Shown: one piece after another, positions 53,016 to 60,023 of the stretch
Layout: every line of letters begins with the position of its first letter
Position numbering within the stretch: position 1 is the first letter of the stretch
Origin: Candidatus Poribacteria bacterium
Lineage (GTDB): Bacteria; Poribacteria; WGA-4E; WGA-3G
Length of the DNA: 60,382 bases
Direction of reading: 5' to 3'
Assembly (NCBI GenBank): GCA_022827625.1
Contig: JAJEIE010000007.1
Span: forward strand, 1-60,382
Position numbers and translations under genes: made by a program
Notes under the pieces: model-generated
What the model was told of the DNA's origin: nothing
The model's database searches: none
What the model saw: only the letters and a program-made list of their open reading frames with translations

Positions 53016-53813
53016 TTAAAACAGGACTTCGCTAATATCGTGCAATCCTTTGGGAGCGTTGACGACCCATCTCGCGGCGCGAATCGCACCCTTGGCAAAC
53101 GCCTCTGGACTGTGTGCGCGATGGACAACACTTAATTGTTCACCCTCGGTTGCGAACAGGACGGTATGATCCCCGGCAATATCACCACCGCGGACGGCGT
53201 GGATACCAATTTCCTGTTGTGTCCGCGCCCCGACGATGCCGTGGCGCCCGTAGACCCCTACCTCTGCTAAATCGCGTCCTAACGCTGTCGCGACAGTTTC
53301 TGCTAAACGGAGGGCAGTGCCGCTCGGCGCATCTGCTTTGTGGTTGTGATGTGCCTCTATTACTTCAATATTGTAATCGTCTCCGAGGGCTTTCGCAATT
53401 AATTCCAATGCTTGGATCATGACATTAACACCGAGGCTCATGTTTGGTGCCATGACGCAGCGAATCTGTGCTGCGAGTTCGTTGATGGTTGCAAGTTCAT
53501 CAGGGGTGTAACCGGTTGTTGCAATGACCATCGCTTTATCAGCATCGACAACTTGCCGGAGGTGTTGCACGGTCGCTTCTGGCTTTGAGAACTCAATGAC
53601 GACATCGGCGCTTTCAAGTGCCTCCCCAAGCTTGCCTGTAATGGCTACGCCAATCGCGCCGACACCTGCGACAACGCCAGCATCACTCCCGATTTGTGGG
53701 TGTTCAGGGTATTCGATTGCCCCAACGAGTTCCATATCCTCTTGTTGGGCAACGCTTTGGATAATGAGCCGCCCCATGCGGCCGCATGCTCCATTAATAA
53801 TTACATTGATCAT
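53016..53813 (-). CDS. dapB: 4-hydroxy-tetrahydrodipicolinate reductase, copy 2
   Basis: 265 residues; ATG at 53811-53813 with no clear Shine-Dalgarno. Same motifs as copy 1: VIINGACGRMGRLI, MAPNMSLGVNVMIQ, HHNHKADAPSGTAL, YGRHGIVGARTQQEIG, and an identical AARWVVNAPKGLHD near the end. The catalytic His pair and Lys remain. Differences (for example LIIQSVAQQEDMELVGAIEY, TGYTPDELATINELAAQI) are conservative, so both copies are probably active. A tandem pair is unusual for this normally single-copy gene. Gene conversion could explain the more similar 3' halves. Confidence 0.93.
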   Translation of the reverse strand: MINVIINGACGRMGRLIIQSVAQQEDMELVGAIEYPEHPQIGSDAGVVAGVGAIGVAITGKLGEALESADVVIEFSKPEATVQHLRQVVDADKAMVIATTGYTPDELATINELAAQIRCVMAPNMSLGVNVMIQALELIAKALGDDYNIEVIEAHHNHKADAPSGTALRLAETVATALGRDLAEVGVYGRHGIVGARTQQEIGIHAVRGGDIAGDHTVLFATEGEQLSVVHRAHSPEAFAKGAIRAARWVVNAPKGLHDISEVLF

Positions 53814-53924
53814 ATTTTAAACTATTGCTCCTGGGCACTGCTCCACTACGTTACGCAGTGGTTTCCGATTAAGTTTGATGTTTTTGTCGCTTTTGAAGCT
53901 CACCTGACTGCCGATTGCTAACTG

Positions 53925-54893
53925 CTATTTCAATGTCAGCAGATATGCCATGAGGTCTTCCATCTGCTTGACTGAAAGAATATCTGCGAAGTTTTCGGGC
54001 ATAACACCCGCTTGTGGCACGCTGGTAGCCCTTATATCCTTTTTGTAGTAAGTTGTCCAGAGTTTCCCTGATTCGTCAAGCATTTGTAAAACGTCAGGGT
54101 TCTCCCTATTTCTGTGATCATAGAGATACCGTTTCTTGCCGGTGATTTCCTCTCCATCTATAGTGAGGATCGTGAGCATTTCGTATTCAGGTGCGATATA
54201 AGCACGCGGATTGAGGATAGACTCGACAATGAAGTGTGGGGCGCGGGTGCGAGCGATATAAGTCAGATCGGGACCTATCTCGTGGCCAGTACCGGTAGCG
54301 CCTCTGCCGTGAACTGCATGACATTTGCTACAAGCGTATCCTTCAGAGTAGAAGATAGCCTCTCCGGCTTTAACATCACCCTCCATGTAGGGTGTCCATT
54401 CTTCGCTCTGTTTTATCTCTTCCAAGGAGATCCCTGCCGCTTTTGCTTGCTCCGTTCGGAGATAGCCGACGATCATGTTGATGGCTTCATCGGAGAGTTT
54501 GCCTCCGAATTTTTGCATCTCAGTTCCCGGTAGTCCGTTGAATACGGTTTGGAAGATACCGCTATCGGTCCATCCATAGAGCCACTCGGCTTTGAAGAGA
54601 TCGGGTGCTTGTCCACCACGAGTGCGTCCGGCGTGGCAGTTCCAACACATCAAACGAAAATAGAACGCACCGTCTATAACGTCTTCACCATAAATGTTGT
54701 CCCTCGGCATCTCTGGTGCGATATCTACCTCAAATTCTTGCGCGTCTACAAGCGATAGGGAAAACAGACTCACACCTAAAAAAAAGAGAAGGAGAATACT
54801 ACACGCTGTGTATAGGGCGGAAGTTGTACGCTCAGACATTTTGCGAGCGCGCTTGCAAAGCGCGCCTATGAAGCGACAATTAGAGTGTATCAT
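53925..54893 (-). CDS. Dihaem c-type cytochrome of the PQQ dehydrogenase operon
   Basis: 322 residues. The ATG at 54891-54893 overlaps the stop of the upstream gene (TAATG) and follows GAGGAGGAA, which supports it; a second ATG 18 codons in (MSERTT) has no Shine-Dalgarno. A hydrophobic signal or anchor (CSILLLFFLGVSLFSLSLVD) is followed by two haem c sites, CWNCH and CSKCH, each in a cytochrome-c-type domain (FNGLPGTEMQKFGG with a candidate axial Met; later IGPDLTYIARTR and GVMPENFADILSVKQMEDLM). It probably takes electrons from the PQQ alcohol dehydrogenase encoded two genes upstream, in the role of XoxG/MxaG, though it is larger than those single-haem proteins. Confidence 0.9.
   Translation of the reverse strand: MIHSNCRFIGALCKRARKMSERTTSALYTACSILLLFFLGVSLFSLSLVDAQEFEVDIAPEMPRDNIYGEDVIDGAFYFRLMCWNCHAGRTRGGQAPDLFKAEWLYGWTDSGIFQTVFNGLPGTEMQKFGGKLSDEAINMIVGYLRTEQAKAAGISLEEIKQSEEWTPYMEGDVKAGEAIFYSEGYACSKCHAVHGRGATGTGHEIGPDLTYIARTRAPHFIVESILNPRAYIAPEYEMLTILTIDGEEITGKKRYLYDHRNRENPDVLQMLDESGKLWTTYYKKDIRATSVPQAGVMPENFADILSVKQMEDLMAYLLTLK
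54847..54865. repeat. Perfect 8-base-stem hairpin in the cytochrome N-terminal coding region
   Basis: GCGCGCTT-GCA-AAGCGCGC, inside the first 16 codons of the cytochrome ORF if translation starts at 54893 and just upstream of the second ATG. It could modulate initiation or show that the real start is the downstream ATG. Confidence 0.7.
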
Positions 54894-55765
54894 TACTGTT
54901 CCTCCTCCTGAAACGGAGCGTAGTAAGGTAAATGGTACTTCTGGACAAGTCCTTTAAGTTTTTCCTCACTCCATTTCTGTTCGATAATTGTGTTAACAGC
55001 GTCTTGAAGTGCGCGCGTATCTCGCTCTGGCGTATTTTTGCTGAAAGCAATAGAGACATTCCAGCGGAGGCGAGGCGGAGGGATGTATCCGTCAACGATT
55101 TCTAATTCGGGGTAGGCGGTTTCTGTCTGCGCTGCTCGCTGAATGCGGGAGCCTTTTTCAATCAACCACCCCGAGTTTGCCCACATACATCCGTAAGCGA
55201 TTTCCCCTTTCTGTAGGGCATTGAGGACAGCGATTTGCGATCGGTAAATCCGACGGTTGTATCCCATCTGTCGGAGCACATCACTTGCGATGGAGCCGGC
55301 TTCTGTTCCAATCGTTTCCAACTTGATGTCTTCCAGCGTTTTCGGCGACTTTTGCAAATCTTTGCGCTTTATTAGCACGTAACCCGTGCCGTAATAGGGT
55401 TTAGAAAAGTCAACGCGTTTACCTAACTGGACAGATTCGCTCATGGCACGCTCTTCGATAGGGACTCCGATGACACAGTCGCAATGTCCGTGTAACATAT
55501 CACCAAGCAGGCTATCTCGGAGCGTGTTAAGCCAGTGGAGTTCGAGTTTGACCCCTAATTCTGCTGCCAGTAGATGTGCTATCTCAACATCTACTCCTGG
55601 GAGTTCTGGGTCCGCATTAGAATAGGGCAAATTCCGAACGTCCATGCAGACAGTTAGCACCCCTTTTTCTTGAATTTCCTTTAAAGCATCGTCGGCATTT
55701 ACATTGTGCAATATCAGGACGGGTAGTGTCCAAAGTAGGACTCGCAAAAGGATACGGGATCTCAC
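54893..55765 (-). CDS. Periplasmic binding protein of the quinoprotein dehydrogenase system (MxaJ/XoxJ-like)
   Basis: 290 residues; GTG start after GGAGG. Signal peptide (RILLRVLLWTLPVLILHNVN ending ADD), then an SBP_bac_3-type fold: KGVLTVCMDVRNLPYSNADP, GVDVEIAHLLAAELGVKLEL, CDCVIGVPIEERAMSESVQL, FSKPYYGTGYVLIKR. The opening CMDVxNLPYS and the HCDCVIGVP motif are as I recall for quinoprotein-dehydrogenase-associated binding proteins. MxaJ/XoxJ proteins lie next to methanol dehydrogenase genes and help assemble or activate the enzyme. Its place between the dehydrogenase and cytochrome genes fits that role. Confidence 0.88.
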   Translation of the reverse strand: MRSRILLRVLLWTLPVLILHNVNADDALKEIQEKGVLTVCMDVRNLPYSNADPELPGVDVEIAHLLAAELGVKLELHWLNTLRDSLLGDMLHGHCDCVIGVPIEERAMSESVQLGKRVDFSKPYYGTGYVLIKRKDLQKSPKTLEDIKLETIGTEAGSIASDVLRQMGYNRRIYRSQIAVLNALQKGEIAYGCMWANSGWLIEKGSRIQRAAQTETAYPELEIVDGYIPPPRLRWNVSIAFSKNTPERDTRALQDAVNTIIEQKWSEEKLKGLVQKYHLPYYAPFQEEEQ

Positions 55766-55891
55766 GGTACAACCTCCTTTTTTTGGCTGTTAGCGGTCAG
55801 CTATCAGCATTCAGCCCAGAGAGCGTTGTGACAAGCAAAACGTTTGTAAACATCACACGCCGACTGACGACGGACTGCTGATGATTGATTG

Positions 55892-57622
55892 CTATTCATC
55901 AAAGAGCGCGAACACAAAGAGCGTTCCGCCTTGGCGGGCATTCACTTCGGCGTACTTTACAGCACCCGATGCTATGGCAATGTATTGGACCCCATCAAGT
56001 TTATAGGTAATCGGTGGTGCGAGAACCCCTGATCCGGTTTGGAAGTCCCAAAGCACTTCGCCGGTTTCTGCCGAGAGTGCCATGAATCTTCCCTCTAAGT
56101 CACCGGCGAAAACGAGACCACCCGCTGTTGTGAGGCATCCACCCCATTGTGGGAAATTCGTTTTGTGTCGCCACTTAATTTCACCCGTGGAAACATCAAT
56201 CGCGCTGATATGTCCCCACATCTCCATGTCCCCGGCTGCGTCCCTTTCGGCCGTCATACCGCTTCCAAGATAGGGTAAACCTTTCACATAGAAGACGCGA
56301 CCTTGGTGGTAGGAACCACACAGTTCCAAAGAGGGTACATACAGGTAGTTTGTGAGTGGATTATAGGCTGACGGGGGCCAGTTTTTTCCACCTTCAACGC
56401 CGGGACAGACGCGTATCGTCCCCTCTTCCGTGGTAAACACCCCGGGTTTGAGGGTCGGCCGACCATTTTCATCGAGCCCCGCAGACCAGTTCATTTCGCA
56501 ATATGGCGTGGCGTATAAGAATTTGCCGTTGGTTCTATCAAGCACGTAGAAATAGCCGTTCCGGTTTGCCTGCATCAGTGCCTTGGTCGGTTTCCCGTCA
56601 ATGTCCATGTCAATGAGAACCGGTTCACTCACGCCATCCCAGTCCCAAACATCGTGGGGTGTGGCTTGAAAGTGCCATTTGAGTTTACCGGTATCGGCAT
56701 CGAGTGCGACGATACAATCGGTATAAAGATTGTCGCCCCTACGGACAGCACCGTTCCAATCGGGTGCTGGATTTCCGGTTCCCCAGTAGACGAGGTTCAA
56801 TTCTGGATCGTACGAACCGGTGACCCAAGCGGAGCCGCCACCCGTCATCCATGAATCCCCTGCCCAAGTGTCGCCGCCGGGTTCGTCTTTTGAAGGAACA
56901 GTGTAAAATCGCCATGCCTGTTCACCCGTTTCAGCGTAGTAGGCATCGATGAAGCCGCGGATGCCGTATTCTGCGCCTGATATACCGACAATTACTTTAT
57001 CTTTAACGACTAACGGCGCAACGGTCAGGGATTCGGCGTTGGTTGAATCTCCGACAACTCTATCCCATAGCACTGTCCCGGTCTTCACATCGAGGGCGAG
57101 AAGATGGGCATCGAGGGTCGTCCAAAAGATTTTGTCTCCGAGAATAGCAGCACCGCGATTGACCATACCGCAGCAAATGGCGAGACCATCCTCAAGCGGA
57201 TAATTATATCGCCACAATTCTTTACCTGTTCTTGCATCCACCGCATAGATGCTGCTATAGGGGGTGGTGATAATCATGACCCCATTAACAACCAGTGGGG
57301 TACATTCAAACTTATCGAACTCTGTTCCAATTTGAAACGCCCATTTCGGGACGAGTTTTTTGACGTTTTCGGTAGTAATCTGCGTAAGTTCGCTGTATCG
57401 CCAACTTCTGTAGTCGCGTCCATACATCAGCCAGGTGTCGGGATCGTCTTGTGCTGAAAGTAACATCTCATTGGTAACTGGCTGGAAATTGTTCACATCG
57501 GTTCCGGCTGTAACAATGCTCGGTGTTGCAGCAAGTGATAGGACTATCACAAAGATTAGAAGGCTTACGCGTTTTGTGTATAGCCAATCTTTCGCTGCTT
57601 TGAAAAGGATCTGCGTGTTCAT
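55892..57622 (-). CDS. PQQ-dependent alcohol dehydrogenase with lanthanide-type D-x-D motif (XoxF/ExaF-like)
   Basis: 576 residues; ATG after AAGGAG; signal region ~19-40. Eight-bladed quinoprotein propeller with W-motifs. Readable active-site features: vicinal Cys150-Cys151 (AICCGM), Glu106 (FECTPL), Glu218 (SGAEYG), Asn284 (GTGNPAP) and HDVWDWDGVSE with catalytic Asp327 followed by Asp329. The extra Asp two residues after the catalytic Asp marks lanthanide-dependent dehydrogenases (XoxF, ExaF); calcium enzymes of the MxaF type have Ala there. The enzyme should oxidise a short alcohol in the periplasm and pass electrons to the cytochrome downstream. Methanol or ethanol preference is not predictable here. 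Confidence 0.93.
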   Translation of the reverse strand: MNTQILFKAAKDWLYTKRVSLLIFVIVLSLAATPSIVTAGTDVNNFQPVTNEMLLSAQDDPDTWLMYGRDYRSWRYSELTQITTENVKKLVPKWAFQIGTEFDKFECTPLVVNGVMIITTPYSSIYAVDARTGKELWRYNYPLEDGLAICCGMVNRGAAILGDKIFWTTLDAHLLALDVKTGTVLWDRVVGDSTNAESLTVAPLVVKDKVIVGISGAEYGIRGFIDAYYAETGEQAWRFYTVPSKDEPGGDTWAGDSWMTGGGSAWVTGSYDPELNLVYWGTGNPAPDWNGAVRRGDNLYTDCIVALDADTGKLKWHFQATPHDVWDWDGVSEPVLIDMDIDGKPTKALMQANRNGYFYVLDRTNGKFLYATPYCEMNWSAGLDENGRPTLKPGVFTTEEGTIRVCPGVEGGKNWPPSAYNPLTNYLYVPSLELCGSYHQGRVFYVKGLPYLGSGMTAERDAAGDMEMWGHISAIDVSTGEIKWRHKTNFPQWGGCLTTAGGLVFAGDLEGRFMALSAETGEVLWDFQTGSGVLAPPITYKLDGVQYIAIASGAVKYAEVNARQGGTLFVFALFDE

Positions 57623-57846
57623 TTCCTACTCCTTGGTTCTAACGATGAATACAGTCCCAGTTTTTCTACTTTTTGGAAATCGTGTCATAAAGGAACGTGA
57701 GGCATTTCGCGCGGTTTCACGGATAGATACCTCACGCGTCAGTTTACCAAAAATCAGGTTTTATGTAAAGCGTTAAAAGTCGATAGTCCAGAGCCATTTA
57801 TAGTAAAGTTTACAATTAAGTAGACACCTGCTTCTTAACAAACAAC

Positions 57847-57876
57847 GGTTCGTAGTAGTGCGATTCATCGCACGTT
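57847..57876. repeat. 30-base repeat with hairpin, copy A (copy B at 60260-60289)
   Basis: GGTTCGTAGTAGTGCGATTC continuing to CATCGCACGTT is identical at 57847-57876 and 60260-60289. It includes the hairpin GTGCGA-TTCA-TCGCAC. The copies lie on the same strand, either side of the transposase. Confidence 0.85.
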
Positions 57877-57933
57877 CTGCTAAAGGGTGACCAGATATTT
57901 TTAGACTTCACTATAGTTTTTCAATGATTTCTA

Positions 57934-58036
57934 TCTGGAAGCCCGAACTTGTTCGGGAAAAGTGTGCTGTCCTGAATAAAAATGTAATACAAGGAACGGA
58001 TTTAGTCTCTCCCCAGACTAAATCCAGGCTTCCGGA
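57934..58036. repeat. Nested inverted repeats forming a possible three-way junction
   Basis: An outer stem TCTGGAAG (57934-57941) pairs with CTTCCGGA (58029-58036) with one wobble. Inside are two perfect hairpins: CCCGAA-CTTG-TTCGGG (57942-57957) and GGATTTAGTCT-CTCCCC-AGACTAAATCC (57998-58025). Such a shape suits a structured RNA or a composite palindromic element. No gene adjoins it directly. Confidence 0.6.
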
Positions 58037-58574
58037 GACAGGAACCCTTTACATAGGTAAAACTAAATAGTCTGGGTTTTGATAGGTATATGTTGACAAA
58101 AGTGTGGGAAGGGAGGGACGTGAATATAGATTAACGGAACGGTATATCTGAATCAATCTTTGTTAAAAATGTTACACCCGTTTAAATTTGATGTGTTGCC
58201 TATAACGTTAAAGAACCCAGTCACTGTAAGGGTTTGTTGACGTTTAAATTTTCGATTTTCTCTTGTGCAAAAAAAAAGAATTTGGTGAAAAGTGTAACAT
58301 TTGTTCTGGCTATTAGCAGTTGGGGCGTTCCGCTGCGCTCCACTCTCGGCAGTCAGTTGTGTCGGTTTCACGCCGGTGTTTTGTAGATTGATACAATATT
58401 CATCTCTTTTGAAGTCTTATGATATATTATACTATCTTTGCTAACGGATGTCAAGTTAAAATATCAGGACGGTGTGTAAATATTTTGGCAGCGTTCCGTG
58501 TATGCGGGAGCCCAGACATAGCACTCCAAATCAGAATCAACGGTATTCATGCCTTGAATCAAAATCAACGGTAT

Positions 58575-58713
58575 GAAGTGCTTATGCACTTCCAAATCAA
58601 CGGTATCTATGCCTGTCGGCATAGACCGGGGTATGAAGCCCGTATGGGCTTCCCCGGGCATGAACCGGGTATGAATGCGCGTGTGGCATTCCCCGGGCGT
58701 GAGTAACCCTCAC
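58575..58713. repeat. Array of GGTATGAA-family hairpins
   Basis: Five hairpins in a row: GAAGTGC-TTAT-GCACTTC (58575-58592), CTATGCC-TGTC-GGCATAG (58607-58624), GAAGCCC-GTAT-GGGCTTC (58635-58652), GAATGC-loop-GCATTC (58673-58691) and GTGAG-TAACC-CTCAC (58699-58713). The first four follow GGTAT, mostly after AATCAACG. Stem sequences differ between copies but remain complementary. The same family occurs at 2431-2500 and 59558-59613. Confidence 0.8.
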
Positions 58714-58729
58714 TCGCTAAAAAGTCTCT

Positions 58730-59456
58730 TTGCTCCAGCGGAGCAATATGTCTATAGAAAAAGGCATATCAACGTCCCGCACTCCAGCGGAGTGCTATGT
58801 CTATAGAATTCGCAGTGAGAATGGAAAACGCTCATTTTTCAGAAGGGGGATCCGCGACCGGGTCGAAAACATACTTCAAATCATAGGCAACCTCAAAACG
58901 CTCTAAAAACTTAAGATATTCATCGCGAAAGGTTTGATGCGAATGATGTGCCTCTTGGTTTTCAATATAGGTCGCTACCTGAGGTATCTGAGAATGTGAA
59001 TAACTGAACGCACCGAACCCCTCTTGCCACGCAAATTGACCCATCGTCCAACGCTTTTGATTGATAAAGCGCGTCGAATTCACCTTGATGTCTTTCACTA
59101 AACCGGACAACGCGACATCCGGGGTCATACCGACTAAAATATGGATATGATCCGGCATTGAATTGATTTGAATTAATTTCTGTTTTTTGTTGGTGATGAT
59201 GCCGGTGATGTATTTGTGAAGTTCTGGCTTGTGGTGTTTGGGGATAAGTGCGTGTCTACCTTTCACGGAAAACACGATATGCACATAGAGTTGGGTATAA
59301 GTATCTGCCATAGGTTTTCATATATCTCCAGGCTTTGCGATATTATATTCGCGTCGTTTGTTGCGTGTCAAACCAAAAGTTTAGGGACATATTCTATAGA
59401 CATAGCACTCCGCTGGAGTGCAAGTTTTCTATAGACATATCACCCCGCTGGGGTGA
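58730..59456 (-). mobile_element. IS200/REP-associated transposase unit with inverted hairpin ends
   Basis: The transposase gene is bracketed by two hairpins on each side. Left, in + orientation: TTGCTCC-AGC-GGAGCAA (58730-58746) and GCACTCC-AGC-GGAGTGC (58779-58795), each followed by TATGTCTATAGA. Right, in inverse orientation: TCTATAGACATA then GCACTCC-GCT-GGAGTGC (59405-59421), and again with TCACCCC-GCT-GGGGTGA (59440-59456). This is the layout of REP sequences around a REP-associated tyrosine transposase. A further, imperfect copy with TATGTCTATAGA lies at 60129-60157. Confidence 0.8.
58832..59311 (-). CDS. IS200-like / REP-associated tyrosine transposase (Y1_Tnp)
   Basis: 159 residues. 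Y1-transposase features: YTQLYVHIVFSVKGRHALI at the start, the HUH metal motif within SMPDHIHILVGM, KVNSTRFINQKRW, FAWQEGFGAFSYSHSQI, and the candidate catalytic Tyr in QVATYIENQEAHH. IS200/IS605-type enzymes cut single-stranded DNA at hairpins and form a 5'-phosphotyrosine link; REP-associated members spread or process short palindromes. The gene is intact and flanked by such palindromes, so it may be active. Length (159) fits the short IS200/RAYT class. No TnpB is present. Confidence 0.92.
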   Translation of the reverse strand: MADTYTQLYVHIVFSVKGRHALIPKHHKPELHKYITGIITNKKQKLIQINSMPDHIHILVGMTPDVALSGLVKDIKVNSTRFINQKRWTMGQFAWQEGFGAFSYSHSQIPQVATYIENQEAHHSHQTFRDEYLKFLERFEVAYDLKYVFDPVADPPSEK

Positions 59457-59557
59457 AGAAAGCCTCTGGCATCCTTTTTGAAACGTCCAAAAATCTGTTA
59501 GTAGCAACTTGGGTAATTATAGTAAAGTCTACAATTAAATGGACGCTCAGAAATGGC

Positions 59558-59613
59558 AGGGGCGAGGCGGGGAAGTCCACACGGACTTCATACCGTTGAT
59601 TTACCTCGCCCCT
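59558..59613. repeat. Composite palindrome of the GGTATGAA family
   Basis: An outer stem AGGGGCGAGG (59558-59567) pairs with CCTCGCCCCT (59604-59613). Inside, read on the reverse strand, is AAATCAACGGTAT followed by GAAGTCC-GTGT-GGACTTC (59572-59589) and CCCC. It ends 10 bases before the downstream small gene's stop. Confidence 0.75.
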
Positions 59614-59623
59614 ACGACGCGAG

Positions 59624-59869
59624 TTACACATCTAAGTGTTCTTGGAAAACCCTAAAACTGGTCGCAATGGAAGCCTGAAGGGTCAGACGCTTCAGACGAT
59701 CGAGGTCGCCAATCGCCTCAAGCACCGAGCGGACTGCGGTGACATCGGCGGCGGGGAAGCGTTCGCTGAGGATGGCAAGTGTGCTTTCAATACTCGTTTG
59801 ACGCGCACCTTGCTCTATCCCTCGTTCCATCCCTCGTTCGATGAGAACTTCTGCCATAGATTGTGCCAT
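59624..59869 (-). CDS. Short C-terminal piece of an Rpn/PD-(D/E)XK-transposase-like protein
   Basis: 81 residues from the ATG at 59867-59869, which follows GGAGG by nine bases. The sequence AEVLIERGMERGIEQGARQT and then LAILSERFPAADVTAVRSVL with a ~30-residue helical tail resembles the end of Rpn-family (recombination-promoting nuclease) or DUF4351-type proteins as I recall them. The nuclease core itself is missing. The frame is open to 60106, but that part looks non-coding and includes a tandem repeat. Probably a remnant; possibly a small independent regulator, since the start signal is good. Confidence 0.5.
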   Translation of the reverse strand: MAQSMAEVLIERGMERGIEQGARQTSIESTLAILSERFPAADVTAVRSVLEAIGDLDRLKRLTLQASIATSFRVFQEHLDV

Positions 59870-59979
59870 CGGTTCTACCTCCGTTCCTAAACTGTCGGGG
59901 AAGTGTGCGATGGAGAGGCTTCGCGCGTGTAGGTATCTGTATGTGCTGGCACGGTGCCTCCTGTTATGAAAATGACATT

Positions 59980-60023
59980 TATATAAAGGATAGCATATTT
60001 CTATATAAAGGATAGCATATTTC
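59980..60023. repeat. Tandem duplication of a 22-base unit
   Basis: Two exact, adjacent copies of TATATAAAGGATAGCATATT plus TC (59980-60001 and 60002-60023), upstream of the small reverse-strand gene. Confidence 0.85.

Larger units (their letters stand above)
51970..53813. repeat. Direct tandem duplication containing dapB (period 1,016 bases)
   Basis: The two dapB genes have the same length and end exactly 1,016 bases apart. Similarity continues ~30 bases beyond both stops into the same GAGGACTGATA/CTGAAAACTGATA tract (51970-51999 and 52986-53015) but stops at the start codons, as the upstream regions differ. This gives the approximate edges of the duplicated unit. Confidence 0.85.
57623..58831. 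other. 1.2 kb gene-free repeat island
   Basis: No supported gene. It holds several palindromic or repeated elements listed separately (57847-57876, 57934-58036, 58575-58713) and a copy of TATAGTAAAGTTTACAATTA (57799-57818) that recurs, with changes, at 59518. No promoter of note was seen. Confidence 0.6.

Noticed and set aside
58575-58713. CRISPR array
   Set aside because: The repeated units are palindromes with short irregular spacing and variable stems, with no constant repeat plus unique spacers and no cas genes.
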